7,370 bases of DNA, from NCBI GenBank assembly GCA_030604285.1, contig JAUVWD010000034.1:1-7370 (forward strand), in the 5' to 3' direction. The DNA comes from Chloroflexota bacterium. GTDB lineage: Bacteria > Chloroflexota > Dehalococcoidia > GIF9 > AB-539-J10. A model generated the notes under the pieces. That model saw only the letters and a program-made list of their open reading frames with translations. It searched no databases and was not told the origin of the DNA. The first letter of the stretch is position 1. Each line of letters begins with the position of its first letter. Below are positions 1 to 6,684 of this stretch, in pieces. Both the position numbers and the translations under genes were made by a program.

Positions 1-142
1 GCCAGTCAACTGGTTGGGCAGGGTCTTGTATTTTCTGTTCAATGTGCTTTCTATGCGACGTGGGCATGCCGATATATGTTTTCCCGCCGCATATTTCAAC
101 AGGGCTTGGTGAAAGCGATAACGGCTGCCAGGGAAATCGGCG

Positions 143-161
143 GATTCGCTTCTAGCGAATC
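143..161. repeat. Perfect inverted repeat, 7-bp stem and 5-nt loop
   Basis: GATTCGC at 143-149 is the exact reverse complement of GCGAATC at 155-161, with the loop TTCTA between them. No T-run follows on either side, so it is not a standard intrinsic terminator. It lies where the protein-like reading on the minus strand appears to change frame. Confidence 0.55.
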
Positions 162-198
162 TTATCCTCATATCGAAGAACAGCTCCTCTAATCTCGC

Positions 199-226
199 CT
201 CGGAACGACAGATGGATGTTTCCGAG
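199..226. repeat. Perfect inverted repeat, 7-bp stem and 14-nt loop
   Basis: CTCGGAA at 199-205 pairs perfectly with TTCCGAG at 220-226. It sits just after the TAA at 190-192 and about 80 nt before the glyS start. It could be a weak 3'-end structure of an upstream transcript or part of a leader. There is no T-run after it, and no T-box or other known riboswitch consensus around it. Confidence 0.45.
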
Positions 227-246
227 TAGGGCCTTCCAGGTATCCT

Positions 247-275
247 TTGACGCCTACTGGCAAAGCTGATAAGCT
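247..275 (+). promoter_or_regulatory. Candidate sigma70-type promoter for glyS
   Basis: TTGACG at 247-252 matches the -35 consensus at 5 of 6 positions. It is followed by a 17-nt spacer and TAAGCT at 270-275, which matches the -10 consensus at only 3 of 6. Transcription would begin near 282, just ahead of the Shine-Dalgarno, leaving a leader of about 22 nt. The spacing is ideal but the -10 is weak, so this is a proposal. Confidence 0.3.
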
Positions 276-289
276 AGAGGGCTCAAAGG

Positions 290-295
290 AAGGAG
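290..295 (+). promoter_or_regulatory. Shine-Dalgarno that fixes the glyS start
   Basis: AAGGAG lies 8 nt before the ATG at 304. This favours that ATG over the in-frame TTG at 247, which has no such site. Confidence 0.8.
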
Positions 296-303
296 ATGAC
301 AAG

Positions 304-1644
304 ATGCCTGTAGATATGGACAAGATCGTTTCTCTATGTAAGCGAAGAGGTTTTGTCTTCCAAAGCAGCGAGATATACGGAGGACTGGGTAGCTGCTGGG
401 ATTATGGTCCGATGGGGGTGGAGCTTAAGCGGAATGTTAAGGATGCCTGGTGGAAAGCTATAGTCCAGGAGAGGAACGATGTAGTGGGTATAGATACCAG
501 CATTATGATGCATCCTCGAGTCTGGGCGGCCAGTGGTCACATTGATAGCTTCACCGATCCTCTGGTGGAATGTAAAGCCTGTCACTTCAGATGGCGAGCT
601 ACTGAAATAAGCGATCAGAGATGCCCCAAATGCGGTGGCGAGTTGACTGAGCCCCGTATGTTTAATCTGATGTTCAAGACTTTTATGGGTCCGGTGGAGG
701 AGGAGGCAAGCACCATCTACCTTCGCCCTGAAACTGCGCAAGGAATTTTTGTCAATTTTGAGAACGTAGTCACCACTTCCAGGAAGAAGCTGCCCTTAGG
801 TATTGCCCAGGTAGGCAAGTCATTCCGCAATGAAATCACGCCGGGCAACTTCATCTTTAGAACCAGGGAATTTGAGCACATGGAGTTGGAATACTTCGTC
901 AAGCCGGGGACTGATGAAGAGTGGCTTGATTATTGGGTGAAGGAACGCTTTGACTGGTACATTGAACTCGGCATAAAGAAGGAGAACTTGCGTCTGCGCC
1001 TGCACGGCAAAGACGAGCTAGCTCACTATGCCAAGGACTGCTACGATGTGGAGTATCTATTTCCTATGGGTTGGTCGGAACTGGAGGGCATAGCCAACAG
1101 AGGGGATTATGACTTAACTCAGCACGCTAAACATAGTGGCAGAGACCTTAGTTACTATGATGCGGAAAGCGGCGAGAGGTATGTTCCCTATGTCATCGAG
1201 CCTTCAGCCGGCGTTGACCGCTCCTTCTTGGCCTTCCTCATAGATGCTTATGATGAAGAGGAGGTTGAGGGGGAAACGAGAACAGTTCTGCATTTGCACC
1301 CTTCTTTGGCTCCTGTGACAGTGGCAGTTTTGCCTCTGAGCAGGAACGAAAGGTTAGCTCCTCTAGCTAAGGAAGTTCACGGGCAACTCTGCCACAGCTT
1401 CACGACCTATTATGATGATTCCCAAAGCATAGGTCGGAGGTACAGACGCCAGGATGAAACTGGCACTCCTTTTTGTGTGACTATAGATTTCCAGTCCCTG
1501 GAGGATAATCAAGTCACCATTCGCGAAAGGGACAGCCTAGCGCAGATTCGGGTGCCCGTAAAGGAGCTGGAGAAGAGCTTGCAAGGTAAGCTGAGGGGTG
1601 AGCCTTTTGACATCTCTCCTCTATGGGCAACAAGGCAGAAGTGA
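304..1644 (+). CDS. glyS: Glycine--tRNA ligase, homodimeric (alpha2) class II type
   Basis: This cytoplasmic enzyme attaches glycine to tRNA-Gly using ATP. The 446-residue protein has the order expected of the alpha2 family. The N-terminal [18 protein letters not shown] (21-38) comes first, then a four-cysteine zinc-ribbon-like insert (Cys90, Cys93, Cys107, Cys110). RPETAQG (141-147) follows, then class II motif 2 with FRNE (174-177) and the [10 protein letters not shown] stretch (187-196). Next is the glycine-pocket segment [16 protein letters not shown] (256-271) and motif 3 [14 protein letters not shown] (299-312). From about residue 335 to the end is the HGTP-type anticodon-binding domain. 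Length is normal for bacterial alpha2 GlyRS. The ATG at 304 is preferred because of AAGGAG at 290-295; the frame also allows a TTG at 247, which would add 19 residues unlike the family N-terminus. Its stop overlaps the next gene. No T-box leader is visible. Confidence 0.97.
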   Translation: MPVDMDKIVSLCKRRGFVFQSSEIYGGLGSCWDYGPMGVELKRNVKDAWWKAIVQERNDVVGIDTSIMMHPRVWAASGHIDSFTDPLVECKACHFRWRATEISDQRCPKCGGELTEPRMFNLMFKTFMGPVEEEASTIYLRPETAQGIFVNFENVVTTSRKKLPLGIAQVGKSFRNEITPGNFIFRTREFEHMELEYFVKPGTDEEWLDYWVKERFDWYIELGIKKENLRLRLHGKDELAHYAKDCYDVEYLFPMGWSELEGIANRGDYDLTQHAKHSGRDLSYYDAESGERYVPYVIEPSAGVDRSFLAFLIDAYDEEEVEGETRTVLHLHPSLAPVTVAVLPLSRNERLAPLAKEVHGQLCHSFTTYYDDSQSIGRRYRRQDETGTPFCVTIDFQSLEDNQVTIRERDSLAQIRVPVKELEKSLQGKLRGEPFDISPLWATRQK

Positions 1645-2873
1645 AAATCCTCCACTTTGCTGATCTCCACTTGGGAGTGGAAAGCTACAGTTGTTTCGAC
1701 CCACAGACTGGGCTATCCAGCCGCTTCAGCGACATCCTAAAGGCTTTGGATCAAGTCGTTGACTACGCCGTAGGGGAAAAAGTAGATCTGGTTCTTTTCT
1801 GCGGAGATGCCTATAAGAGCCGCAACCCCTCTCAGACTCAGCAACGGGAGTTTGCCAGACGACTGAAAAGAATATCACAAGAGGATATCCCCGTCTTTCT
1901 TTTGGTGGGCAATCACGATTTGCCCAATGCAGTAGGGCGAGCCACTACAGTGGAGATATACGATACCCTCGGGGTGAATAATGTTTACGTAGCTAATCGT
2001 CCCGGTATCTATCACGTAGCTACAAAGAGCGGGGGGATTCAGGTGGTGGCTTTGCCTTGGCCAAGGAGAAGCGCCCTGCTAAGCAGAGAGGAAGATAAGA
2101 ACCTTACCATAGAGGAGATCAATGACAGGTTGCAACAAATTATGACGCAAAGACTGCTCGATCTGAGTACCAAGCTAGACCCAGCATGGCCGTCTGTTCT
2201 GGCCGCCCACGTATCCGTATCCACGGCCAAACAGGGTTCGGAGAGGGTAATGATAATTGGCAGAGACCCCGTTCTTCTTCCTACCAATGTGGCTCTTCCC
2301 TCCTTTGATTATGTCGCCCTAGGACATATTCATAAGCACCAGAAATTGTGGGAACAGCCGCTCATGGTCTACCCCGGCAGCCTGGAGCGTCTTGACTTTG
2401 GCGATGAAGGAGAAAAGAAAGGGTTTTGCCTTGTTGATGTCCCTCCCAAGGGTGATAACACAGGAGCACAGTATGAATTTCATGAGATTCCCGCTCGAGC
2501 CTTTACCACGATCAAGGTTAACATTGATACACCCGATGACAACCCCACCTTCGCTGTGCTCGAAGCTATTGCCAGGAGGAAATCTGAAATCAAAGATGCC
2601 ATAGTCAGATTGCAGATTTCCTTGCCTCAATACCTGGAAAATTCGCTCAAAGAGAATGAAATAAATCAGGCAGTTAAGGAGGCTCAGTATGTCATTTTCG
2701 CCAAAGATGTTAGGAGCGAGGCGCGGCCCAGGCTGGGCAATTGGGCTGCTGAAGGATTGACTCCTCTTGAAGCGTTAAGGACATACCTGGAGACAAAGGG
2801 AGTCTCTCTCGAGCGGCAAGAAACTCTGCTCAACTACGCAGAGAAGCTGATTCGGGGGGAGAGTGACTCATAG
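1641..2873 (+). CDS. sbcD: SbcD/Mre11-family DNA repair exonuclease (metallophosphoesterase)
   Basis: This is the likely nuclease subunit of an SbcCD/Mre11-Rad50 complex, which trims and cuts DNA ends and hairpins with bound Mn2+. The five phosphoesterase blocks are all present: ADLHLG (Asp8, His10), CGDAYKS (Asp56), VGNHD (Asn91, His92), AAHVS (His190) and ALGHIH (His229, His231). [12 protein letters not shown] follows, as in the family. The capping and partner-binding region lies after about residue 260. Length is about 410 residues, typical for SbcD. The GTG at 1641 is preferred because the protein then begins (M)[11 protein letters not shown] like its relatives, AAGG lies 5 nt upstream, and it overlaps the glyS TGA as GTGA. 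An in-frame ATG at 1623 would add six residues but has no ribosome-binding site. No sbcC/rad50 partner follows; the next gene is convergent and overlaps by 6 bp. Confidence 0.93.
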   Translation: MKILHFADLHLGVESYSCFDPQTGLSSRFSDILKALDQVVDYAVGEKVDLVLFCGDAYKSRNPSQTQQREFARRLKRISQEDIPVFLLVGNHDLPNAVGRATTVEIYDTLGVNNVYVANRPGIYHVATKSGGIQVVALPWPRRSALLSREEDKNLTIEEINDRLQQIMTQRLLDLSTKLDPAWPSVLAAHVSVSTAKQGSERVMIIGRDPVLLPTNVALPSFDYVALGHIHKHQKLWEQPLMVYPGSLERLDFGDEGEKKGFCLVDVPPKGDNTGAQYEFHEIPARAFTTIKVNIDTPDDNPTFAVLEAIARRKSEIKDAIVRLQISLPQYLENSLKENEINQAVKEAQYVIFAKDVRSEARPRLGNWAAEGLTPLEALRTYLETKGVSLERQETLLNYAEKLIRGESDS

Positions 2874-3857
2874 TCCCTTCTTCAATTCCTGTATCAATAG
2901 AGGCAGGATGCTCTTCAAGTCGCCCACAATTCCTATGTCGGCTATTTCAAAGATAGGCGCTTGTGGGTTTTGCTCTACAGCCAGGATCACCTTGGCTTTC
3001 TCGAAGCCTGTGGTGAATTGCGCCGCTCCGGAGGCGCCCAAACTTATGAACAAATCTGGGGACACAGTTTTCCCGCTCTGGCCTATTAGACTGCTCTCTG
3101 TTATCCACCCTTTATCTAAAGCTGGGCGTGTCCCGCCTACAGCCCCTCCAAGGACCTTGGCCAATTCGCCAACTAGCTCGAAACTCCCAAGGGAATTCAA
3201 GCCCCAGCCTCCAGCTACGACTATCTTGGCTTCTTCCAGCGGCCTCTCCTCAAGCTCCTCTTCTACTATTTCAATGGTTTCAGCTCTGAAATCGCCTCCC
3301 TTTATCTCGACGGCTAGTGGAAGAATTTCCCCCTGAGCCTTTGTTCGAGGAGCTTCAGCCATTACACCTGGCTTCACGGTCGCCATTTGGGGTGTGGTAT
3401 CACAGACGATTTTGAGTGCCAGGTTTCCACCCCAGCCAGGCACGACCTGCACAAGCTGAGGCTTTCCCTTGATGTCATCAATATACAAATCTATGCAGTG
3501 AGCAGTTAGCCCAGTCCTAAGTCGGGCCGCTACCCATGCAGCCAGCTCTCCCCCAACACTTGTAGCTCCCCATAGTACGATTTCTGGTTTACTCTCCTCA
3601 ATGTACCCTGCCAGCAGATTGCCGTATGGACCGCTTTGATAAAGGGAAAGGATAGGGTCTTCGGCTACGTAAACCTTCTCACAGCCATGCTCCAAAAGCT
3701 CGGCGGCTAGTTCCCTCACTTCAGCGCCCATAAGAACCGCTGCCACTTTCCCGCCAAGCTTCCGAGAGAGTTCTTGTCCCTTGCCAAGAAGCTCAAGGGA
3801 TACTGGCATCAGCCTGCCTTGACGTTGTTCCGCCCAAACCCAAATCTCCTTGCTCAT
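2868..3857 (-). CDS. etfA: Electron transfer flavoprotein, alpha subunit
   Basis: This is the FAD-carrying subunit of the soluble ETF heterodimer, which shuttles electrons between acyl-CoA dehydrogenases and other redox partners. The 329-residue protein has the N-terminal alpha/beta domain (IWVWAEQRQG at 5-14, VSLELLGKG at 19-27) and the linker block TPQMATVKPGV (155-165). The FAD domain starts near 208 and contains VAGGWGL (214-220), GGTRPALDKGW (241-251) with Arg244, GQSGKTVSPDL (259-269), GASGAAQF (274-281) and APIFEIADIGIVGDL (300-314). Fold and length are normal. Several FAD-contact positions differ from what I recall as consensus: Trp218 where GGRG has Arg, Phe281 where GISGAIQH has His, Glu295 where AIN has Asn, and Ser261 where GQTGK has Thr. 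The start overlaps the etfB stop as ATGA (3854-3857), so the two are translationally coupled. Confidence 0.96.
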   Translation of the reverse strand: MSKEIWVWAEQRQGRLMPVSLELLGKGQELSRKLGGKVAAVLMGAEVRELAAELLEHGCEKVYVAEDPILSLYQSGPYGNLLAGYIEESKPEIVLWGATSVGGELAAWVAARLRTGLTAHCIDLYIDDIKGKPQLVQVVPGWGGNLALKIVCDTTPQMATVKPGVMAEAPRTKAQGEILPLAVEIKGGDFRAETIEIVEEELEERPLEEAKIVVAGGWGLNSLGSFELVGELAKVLGGAVGGTRPALDKGWITESSLIGQSGKTVSPDLFISLGASGAAQFTTGFEKAKVILAVEQNPQAPIFEIADIGIVGDLKSILPLLIQELKKGL

Positions 3858-4660
3858 TGAACTAAAGCACCAAACTCCTTAAGCCTCTCGGTAGTTTTCT
3901 TCACGGCCTCTTCAGGCGAGCCATATATGACTTCCCTTCTACGCTGTGAAACACGCTGGAAGGTTTCGACAACTCTTGTGGGCGAGCCACTGATACCGAC
4001 GTCGTTGGGATCAACGCCGAGTTCACGACAGTCGAAAGCTTTGATTTCCTTCTCCGCCGCCGCTATTATCCCAAATGCTGTTGTAAGCCGTGGCTTATTG
4101 ATTTCCTTATTCACAGCCAAGAGGGCTGGGAGTTTAACCCTCACCCTCATATATCCCTGCTCCAGACCTCGTTTGACGATCAAAGTCCTTTCTTCGTCAA
4201 AGGCGATTTCTTTCACCTTGGTTAGATAGGGTATGTTCAGAAACTGCGCGATTTGGGGCCCCACCTGGCCAGTGCCGCTGTCTACCGTCTCATTGCCACA
4301 GAGAACTAGGTCAAAGTGGCCTATTTTCTGAATGCCGGGGGCCAAAGCACAAGCTGTACCCAGCGTATCTGCTGCGGCGAAAGCCTTGTCACAAAGGAGG
4401 AAGGCCTCATCGGCACCCATGGCTAACGCCTCCTCCAGGGCTCTCCTCGCTTGTGGAGGCCCCATAGTTATTACGGCTACCTTCGCGGAGAATTTCTCCT
4501 TAATCCTCAGCCCTTCCTCCAACGCATTCTTGTCCAGAGGATTAATGATAGCCGGTATCCCTTCTCGGCTTATCGTTTTGGTCACCGGATCAAGAGAAAC
4601 CTTCGAGAAATGTTCCGGGTCTGGAACCTGTTTGATGCAAACAACGATATTCAAAGCCAT
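3854..4660 (-). CDS. etfB: Electron transfer flavoprotein, beta subunit
   Basis: This is the partner of EtfA. The beta subunit binds AMP in simple ETFs, or a second bifurcating FAD plus NAD(H) in bifurcating ETFs. The 268-residue protein begins IVVCIKQVPDPE (5-16), the classic EtfB N-terminus. It continues with IINPLDKNALEEGLRIKE (38-55), the TMGPPQA loop (65-71), the ADTLGT motif (97-102) and CGNETVDSGTGQVGPQ (121-136). The ADT and QVGP motifs resemble bifurcating or NAD-linked ETFs more than the mitochondrial-type beta subunit, though Gly101 stands where ADTLAT would have Ala. It starts 2 nt after the acyl-CoA dehydrogenase stop. The best Shine-Dalgarno, AAGGAG inside the end of that gene, is about 15 nt upstream, so coupling probably drives translation. 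Confidence 0.96.
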   Translation of the reverse strand: MALNIVVCIKQVPDPEHFSKVSLDPVTKTISREGIPAIINPLDKNALEEGLRIKEKFSAKVAVITMGPPQARRALEEALAMGADEAFLLCDKAFAAADTLGTACALAPGIQKIGHFDLVLCGNETVDSGTGQVGPQIAQFLNIPYLTKVKEIAFDEERTLIVKRGLEQGYMRVRVKLPALLAVNKEINKPRLTTAFGIIAAAEKEIKAFDCRELGVDPNDVGISGSPTRVVETFQRVSQRRREVIYGSPEEAVKKTTERLKEFGALVQ

Positions 4661-4662
4661 GG

Positions 4663-5796
4663 CTAAGCCATAATACTCCTTCCGATGGTGGCTTTCATAA
4701 TCTCCTGGGTGCCGGCTGCTGGGAAGAGCTGTAAGGCATCCTTAAGGCGGCGAACGATATGATATTCTTCCGAAACTCCATACGCGCCCATTATTTGCAC
4801 CGCCTTGGGGGCCACTCTATTGGCTAACTCACAGCTGACCAGTTTAGCCCGGGCTATGTCCGGTCCTATTGCCCGTAAGTCTTTGCCTTGGTCAATCTGC
4901 CAGGCGGCATAGTAGGAAACCCACTTTGCTGCTTCAATGTCCACGTTTATGTCAACCAGTGCAAACTGTATTGCTTGAAGCTCGGTTATAGGTTTCCCAT
5001 ATAGCTTCCTCTCCTTGGCAAACTTCAAGGCTGCTTCGTAGCATCCTCTAGCAATTCCCAAGCCAATCCCAGCAACACCTGTTCGACCAATCACGCTGAT
5101 CGTGGTGAGACCTATTCCTAGGCCCCGTCCCTCCTGCCCAATAAGATTGGTCTTGGGGACTCTACAATTGGTGAAAGCCAATTCGTTGACTGGCATGGTA
5201 CTAAATCCGGCAATGTTCTCTCTCCTCACAATTTCAAAACCGGGAGTGCCTTTCTCCACCAGAATGGTGTTGAATTTATCGTCCGTCTTGGCAAGGATGC
5301 AAGCAAGGTCGGCTACTCCTGCCAAAGTGATGTAGACTTTTCTGCCGTTGATGACAAATTCATTCCCGTCAAGCTGGGCTGTGGTCTGAGTTGTTGTAGG
5401 GTCGGAGCCCCCTGAGGCCTCAGTGATGGCGTCACAGATTATCTTCTCTCCCTTGCATAGAGAGGGGAGATATTTTGTCTTTTGTTCCTCTGTGCCCCAA
5501 TTCTGTATGGAATAATGTCCCAAATGGCATGTTTGGAAGAAGAAGCCCAAAGGAGGATAAACGCGAGATATTTCCTCTATGGCTACCATCCTCGCCAAAT
5601 GTCCCATCTCCGTCCCACCGTATTCCTTTGGCGTCATGATCCCTATCAAGCCCATCTCGCCAGTTCTCTTGACGATATCGAAGGGAAACTCCCCTCTCTC
5701 ATCTAGCTCCAACGCTCTGGGAGCCAATTCGCTGTCAGCAAATTGGCGAACCGTGTCCCTCAGCATCTCCTGTTGCCTGGTAAGATCAAAGTTCAT
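4663..5796 (-). CDS. Acyl-CoA dehydrogenase family flavoprotein lacking the usual catalytic Glu
   Basis: This belongs to the acyl-CoA dehydrogenase superfamily, FAD enzymes that desaturate (or in some members reduce) acyl-CoA thioesters and exchange electrons with ETF. At 377 residues it has family length. The helical N-terminal domain leads to PKEYGGTEMG (56-65). The beta domain has ITEASGGSD (124-132) and RKVYITLAGVAD (152-163). The C-terminal helical domain has ERKLYGKPI (262-270), ELQAIQFALVD (272-282), MGAYGVSEEY (336-345) and RRLKDA (349-354). Ungapped alignment by eye to the usual EGTSEIQ block puts Ala361 (PAAGTQEI) at the catalytic Glu. The alternative Glu site of isovaleryl-CoA dehydrogenase is Gly237. 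The substrate cannot be read from the sequence. It is the first gene of an operon with etfB and etfA, and may transfer electrons to or from that ETF. The ATG at 5796 has a strong ribosome-binding site. Confidence 0.93.
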   Translation of the reverse strand: MNFDLTRQQEMLRDTVRQFADSELAPRALELDERGEFPFDIVKRTGEMGLIGIMTPKEYGGTEMGHLARMVAIEEISRVYPPLGFFFQTCHLGHYSIQNWGTEEQKTKYLPSLCKGEKIICDAITEASGGSDPTTTQTTAQLDGNEFVINGRKVYITLAGVADLACILAKTDDKFNTILVEKGTPGFEIVRRENIAGFSTMPVNELAFTNCRVPKTNLIGQEGRGLGIGLTTISVIGRTGVAGIGLGIARGCYEAALKFAKERKLYGKPITELQAIQFALVDINVDIEAAKWVSYYAAWQIDQGKDLRAIGPDIARAKLVSCELANRVAPKAVQIMGAYGVSEEYHIVRRLKDALQLFPAAGTQEIMKATIGRSIMA

Positions 5797-5799
5797 GTT

Positions 5800-5806
5800 A
5801 CCTCCT
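5800..5806 (-). promoter_or_regulatory. Strong Shine-Dalgarno of the acyl-CoA dehydrogenase gene
   Basis: On the minus strand AGGAGGT ends 3 nt before the ATG at 5796. It is a near-perfect anti-16S match that fixes the start and suggests high translation of the operon's first gene. Confidence 0.8.
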
Positions 5807-5816
5807 GCTTAATATT

Positions 5817-5869
5817 TTTAGTAAAGGTTAACGCCACTGCGAGTCTCTTTTCAACCCCTTTTCACTAAA
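5817..5869. repeat. Imperfect inverted repeat flanking the candidate acd promoter
   Basis: TTTAGTAAAGG at 5817-5827 pairs with CCTTTTCACTAAA at 5857-5869: six base pairs (TTTAGT/ACTAAA), a 2-nt bulge at 5862-5863, then five more (AAAGG/CCTTT). The arms are 29 nt apart. The left arm touches the proposed -10, and both arms bracket the -35. It could be a two-half-site operator or a leader structure; it does not look like a terminator. Confidence 0.35.
5825..5854 (-). promoter_or_regulatory. Candidate promoter of the acd-etfB-etfA operon
   Basis: Reading the minus strand, TTGAAA (5854-5849) is followed after 18 nt by TAACCT (5830-5825). The first matches the -35 consensus at 5 of 6, the second the -10 at 3 of 6. 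Transcription would start near 5818, giving a leader of about 21 nt. The 87-nt gap to ade makes a separate promoter plausible, but co-transcription with ade is not excluded. Confidence 0.25.
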
Positions 5870-5883
5870 TTCCCCAAAACCTG

Positions 5884-6684
5884 CTAAATTAGTCTAAACT
5901 CTGCCACATCCACCAGCCCCAGATCAGACAGCCTCAACTCAGGAATAACTGGCAGAGCAAGGAAGGAAAGTATTGAGAAGGGTGCTGGCGGCAAATCCCC
6001 CAAGCTAGTGGCAGTTTTTTCCAATTTCTCGAACTGAGATACAACTTCCTCCAGGGGCTCGAGAGAAAGCAGACCCGCAACTGGCAGTGGCAAAGAGGCG
6101 AGAATTTCGCCGTTGGCACAAACAACAAGCCCACCTTGTAATTTCTCTATTTCCTCGATCGCCTTAAGTATATCAACATCATCGGTGCCTACGGCTATTA
6201 TGTTATGAGAATCATGAGCTACAGAAGAGGCTAACGCGCCTCGCTTTAAGCCGAAGCCCCTAACCAGCCCCAGACCGACGTTGCCACTGGCTCTATGCCT
6301 TTCCACTACCACTATCTTCAAGATGTCCTTTTCGGTATCGGGCATGATTGCACCATCCTCGACCTTCACCTTCTCCACCCGTTTCTTAGTGACTATCTGT
6401 CCCGGGATGATTTCGATAACTGGATGAGTCTCACCGGTGGCAGAGAGCCTTAGCGATTCCAGGTTGAGCCGCTTCACGCGCACCGTGTCCGTTAGTTCAG
6501 GAGGAGTATGTGGCATTAAAAACAAAGGCTTGCCTTTGCCCGCCACTAGTTTGCCTCGGTAAAACACCATGTCTATTTCTAGCTTGGATAAATCAGCGAT
6601 GGTGATGAGATTGGCTAGATAGCCTGGGCCGATGGCCCCTCTATCGTGAAGCCTGAAATACTCGGCGGTGTTAATTGTTGCCAT
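5884..6684 (-). CDS. ade: Adenine deaminase, C-terminal part (after in-frame amber)
   Basis: This is the C-terminal 266 residues of an Ade-type adenine deaminase, an amidohydrolase-superfamily metalloenzyme that converts adenine to hypoxanthine plus ammonia in purine salvage. It continues in exactly the same frame as the piece upstream, from which it is separated only by TAG at 6685-6687. It begins MATINTAEYFRLHDRGAIGPGY, which in intact relatives lies inside the protein after AIQ. Family signatures follow: ERHRASGNVGLGLVRGFG (near 127-144), the AHDSHN metal-site motif (near 155-160), GTDDVD, LPLPVAGLLSLEP and the C-terminal LPVIPELRLSDLGLVDV. No further stop or frameshift occurs before its own TAG at 5884-5886. 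The ATG at 6684 has no clear Shine-Dalgarno, so independent translation would rely on reinitiation at the TAGATG junction. Whether any functional protein is made is unknown. Confidence 0.85.
   Translation of the reverse strand: MATINTAEYFRLHDRGAIGPGYLANLITIADLSKLEIDMVFYRGKLVAGKGKPLFLMPHTPPELTDTVRVKRLNLESLRLSATGETHPVIEIIPGQIVTKKRVEKVKVEDGAIMPDTEKDILKIVVVERHRASGNVGLGLVRGFGLKRGALASSVAHDSHNIIAVGTDDVDILKAIEEIEKLQGGLVVCANGEILASLPLPVAGLLSLEPLEEVVSQFEKLEKTATSLGDLPPAPFSILSFLALPVIPELRLSDLGLVDVAEFRLI

Larger units (their letters stand above)
1..246. other. Unassigned region upstream of glyS with conflicting open frames
   Basis: I cannot name a gene here. On the plus strand, frame 1 is open from the window edge to a TAA at 190-192 (63 codons), which could be the 3' end of an upstream gene. 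Its last residues read like an ordinary soluble C-terminus (TAAREIGGFASSESY). On the minus strand the frame with the same codon boundaries is open for 91 codons, from 273 to the edge. It has an ATG at 171-169 preceded by GAGGAG 12 nt upstream. A third frame, also minus, reads CGGKTYIGMPTSHRKHIEQK and is protein-like from about 95 to the edge. Frames that compete like this, with hairpins at 143-161 and 199-226, fit a decayed gene or an intergenic repeat as well as a real gene. No family was recognised in any frame. Confidence 0.3.

Noticed and set aside
143..161. Intrinsic terminator
   Set aside because: The stem is perfect but no run of T follows on either strand.
190..303. T-box or other amino-acid riboswitch before glyS
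   Set aside because: No AGGGTGGNACCGCG-like T-box sequence and no antiterminator/terminator pair is present; the 7-bp hairpin at 199-226 alone is not enough.
247..303. TTG at 247 as the glyS start
   Set aside because: It would add 19 polar residues unlike the family, has no Shine-Dalgarno, and overlaps a possible -35 box. The ATG at 304 has AAGGAG 8 nt upstream.
334..741. Antisense frame of 135 codons inside glyS
   Set aside because: It lies wholly within glyS, resembles no family, and has no ribosome-binding site that I can see; it is a by-product of glyS codon use.
2863..3336. Plus-strand frame of 157 codons opposite etfA
   Set aside because: It is serine- and proline-rich, as expected from antisense of a real gene. 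etfA motifs on the minus strand are unambiguous.
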